Shown: piece after piece, positions 64,000-64,000 of the stretch
Layout: each line of letters opens with the position of its first letter
How positions within the stretch are numbered: position 1 is the stretch's first letter
Source of the DNA: Erythrobacter longus
Lineage (GTDB): Bacteria > Pseudomonadota > Alphaproteobacteria > Sphingomonadales > Sphingomonadaceae
DNA length: 64,000 bases
Reading direction: 5' to 3'
Assembly (NCBI RefSeq): GCF_000715015.1
Contig: NZ_JMIW01000001.1
Span: 186,001 to 250,000, forward strand
Notes under the pieces: generated by a model
Told to the model about the DNA's origin: nothing
The model's database searches: none
What the model saw: the letters and a program-made list of their open reading frames with translations, nothing else
Translations under genes and position numbers: made by a program

Positions 64000-64000
64000 T

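Overview
The window is one contiguous piece of a typical alphaproteobacterial chromosome, with moderately high GC and tightly packed genes. The ensemble points to Sphingomonadales, most likely Erythrobacteraceae: imuA/imuB/dnaE2 with GAAC-N7-GAAC LexA boxes, an aceA/RamB-like pair, two Coq4 proteins, PrsK/PrsR-type regulators and a Pho regulon with an OprP-like porin. This placement rests on recognising protein families, not on a database search. I see no phage, insertion sequence, CRISPR array or rRNA. Two tRNAs are present: Leu-CAA and Glu-TTC.

Layout. 1-4.2 kb: efp, a SuhB-like phosphatase, tRNA-Leu and an SLC13-type permease. 4.2-7.6 kb: a 59-residue small gene, isocitrate lyase, and a divergent RamB/ScfR-like regulator with palindromes between them. 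7.8-14.2 kb: a four-gene set (EpsB-like sugar transferase, PrsK kinase, PrsR sigma-54 activator, TPR lipoprotein) typical of exosortase/PEP-CTERM loci, without an exosortase in the window. 14.2-17.9 kb: an SBF-type transporter, panB and a sodium:neurotransmitter-type symporter, with a striking inverted repeat between the last two. 18-28.2 kb: a DNA-damage region with two LexA-box units, imuA-imuB and radical SAM - DUF4130/UdgX - dnaE2. A PilZ protein and a secreted NTF2-like protein lie between them. dnaE2 carries a nested palindromic element inside its reading frame.

28.2-37.9 kb: a complete phosphate-starvation locus on the minus strand (phoR, porin, pstSCAB, phoU, phoB), with a four-half-site Pho box before the porin. 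38-44 kb: recJ, a flavodoxin-like protein, an unknown protein followed by an AHH-type nuclease, a nitronate monooxygenase and an amidohydrolase. 44.3-47.4 kb: a serine hydrolase and leuA, preceded by a candidate Leu-rich leader peptide. 47.5-51.2 kb: two secreted YHS-domain proteins, an I78-type inhibitor lipoprotein, an alpha-hydroxy-acid oxidase, and a secreted protein with 13 cysteines spaced exactly every five residues. 51.2-55.4 kb: ilvBNC with an attenuator (leader peptide MLRVILIEKTG plus terminator) and a DUF4329/JAB-like protein. 55.5-64 kb: miaA and serB with overlapping divergent starts, two coq4 paralogues flanking a nitroreductase, an MFS transporter, a small membrane protein and purL.

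The most interesting points are the SOS-controlled UdgX/radical-SAM/DnaE2 operon, the in-frame palindromic element in dnaE2, the cysteine-pentapeptide protein next to a YHS protein, the two branched-chain amino-acid leader peptides, the 11-bp inverted repeat at 16.2 kb, and a ~32-bp intergenic repeat present twice, 40 kb apart.
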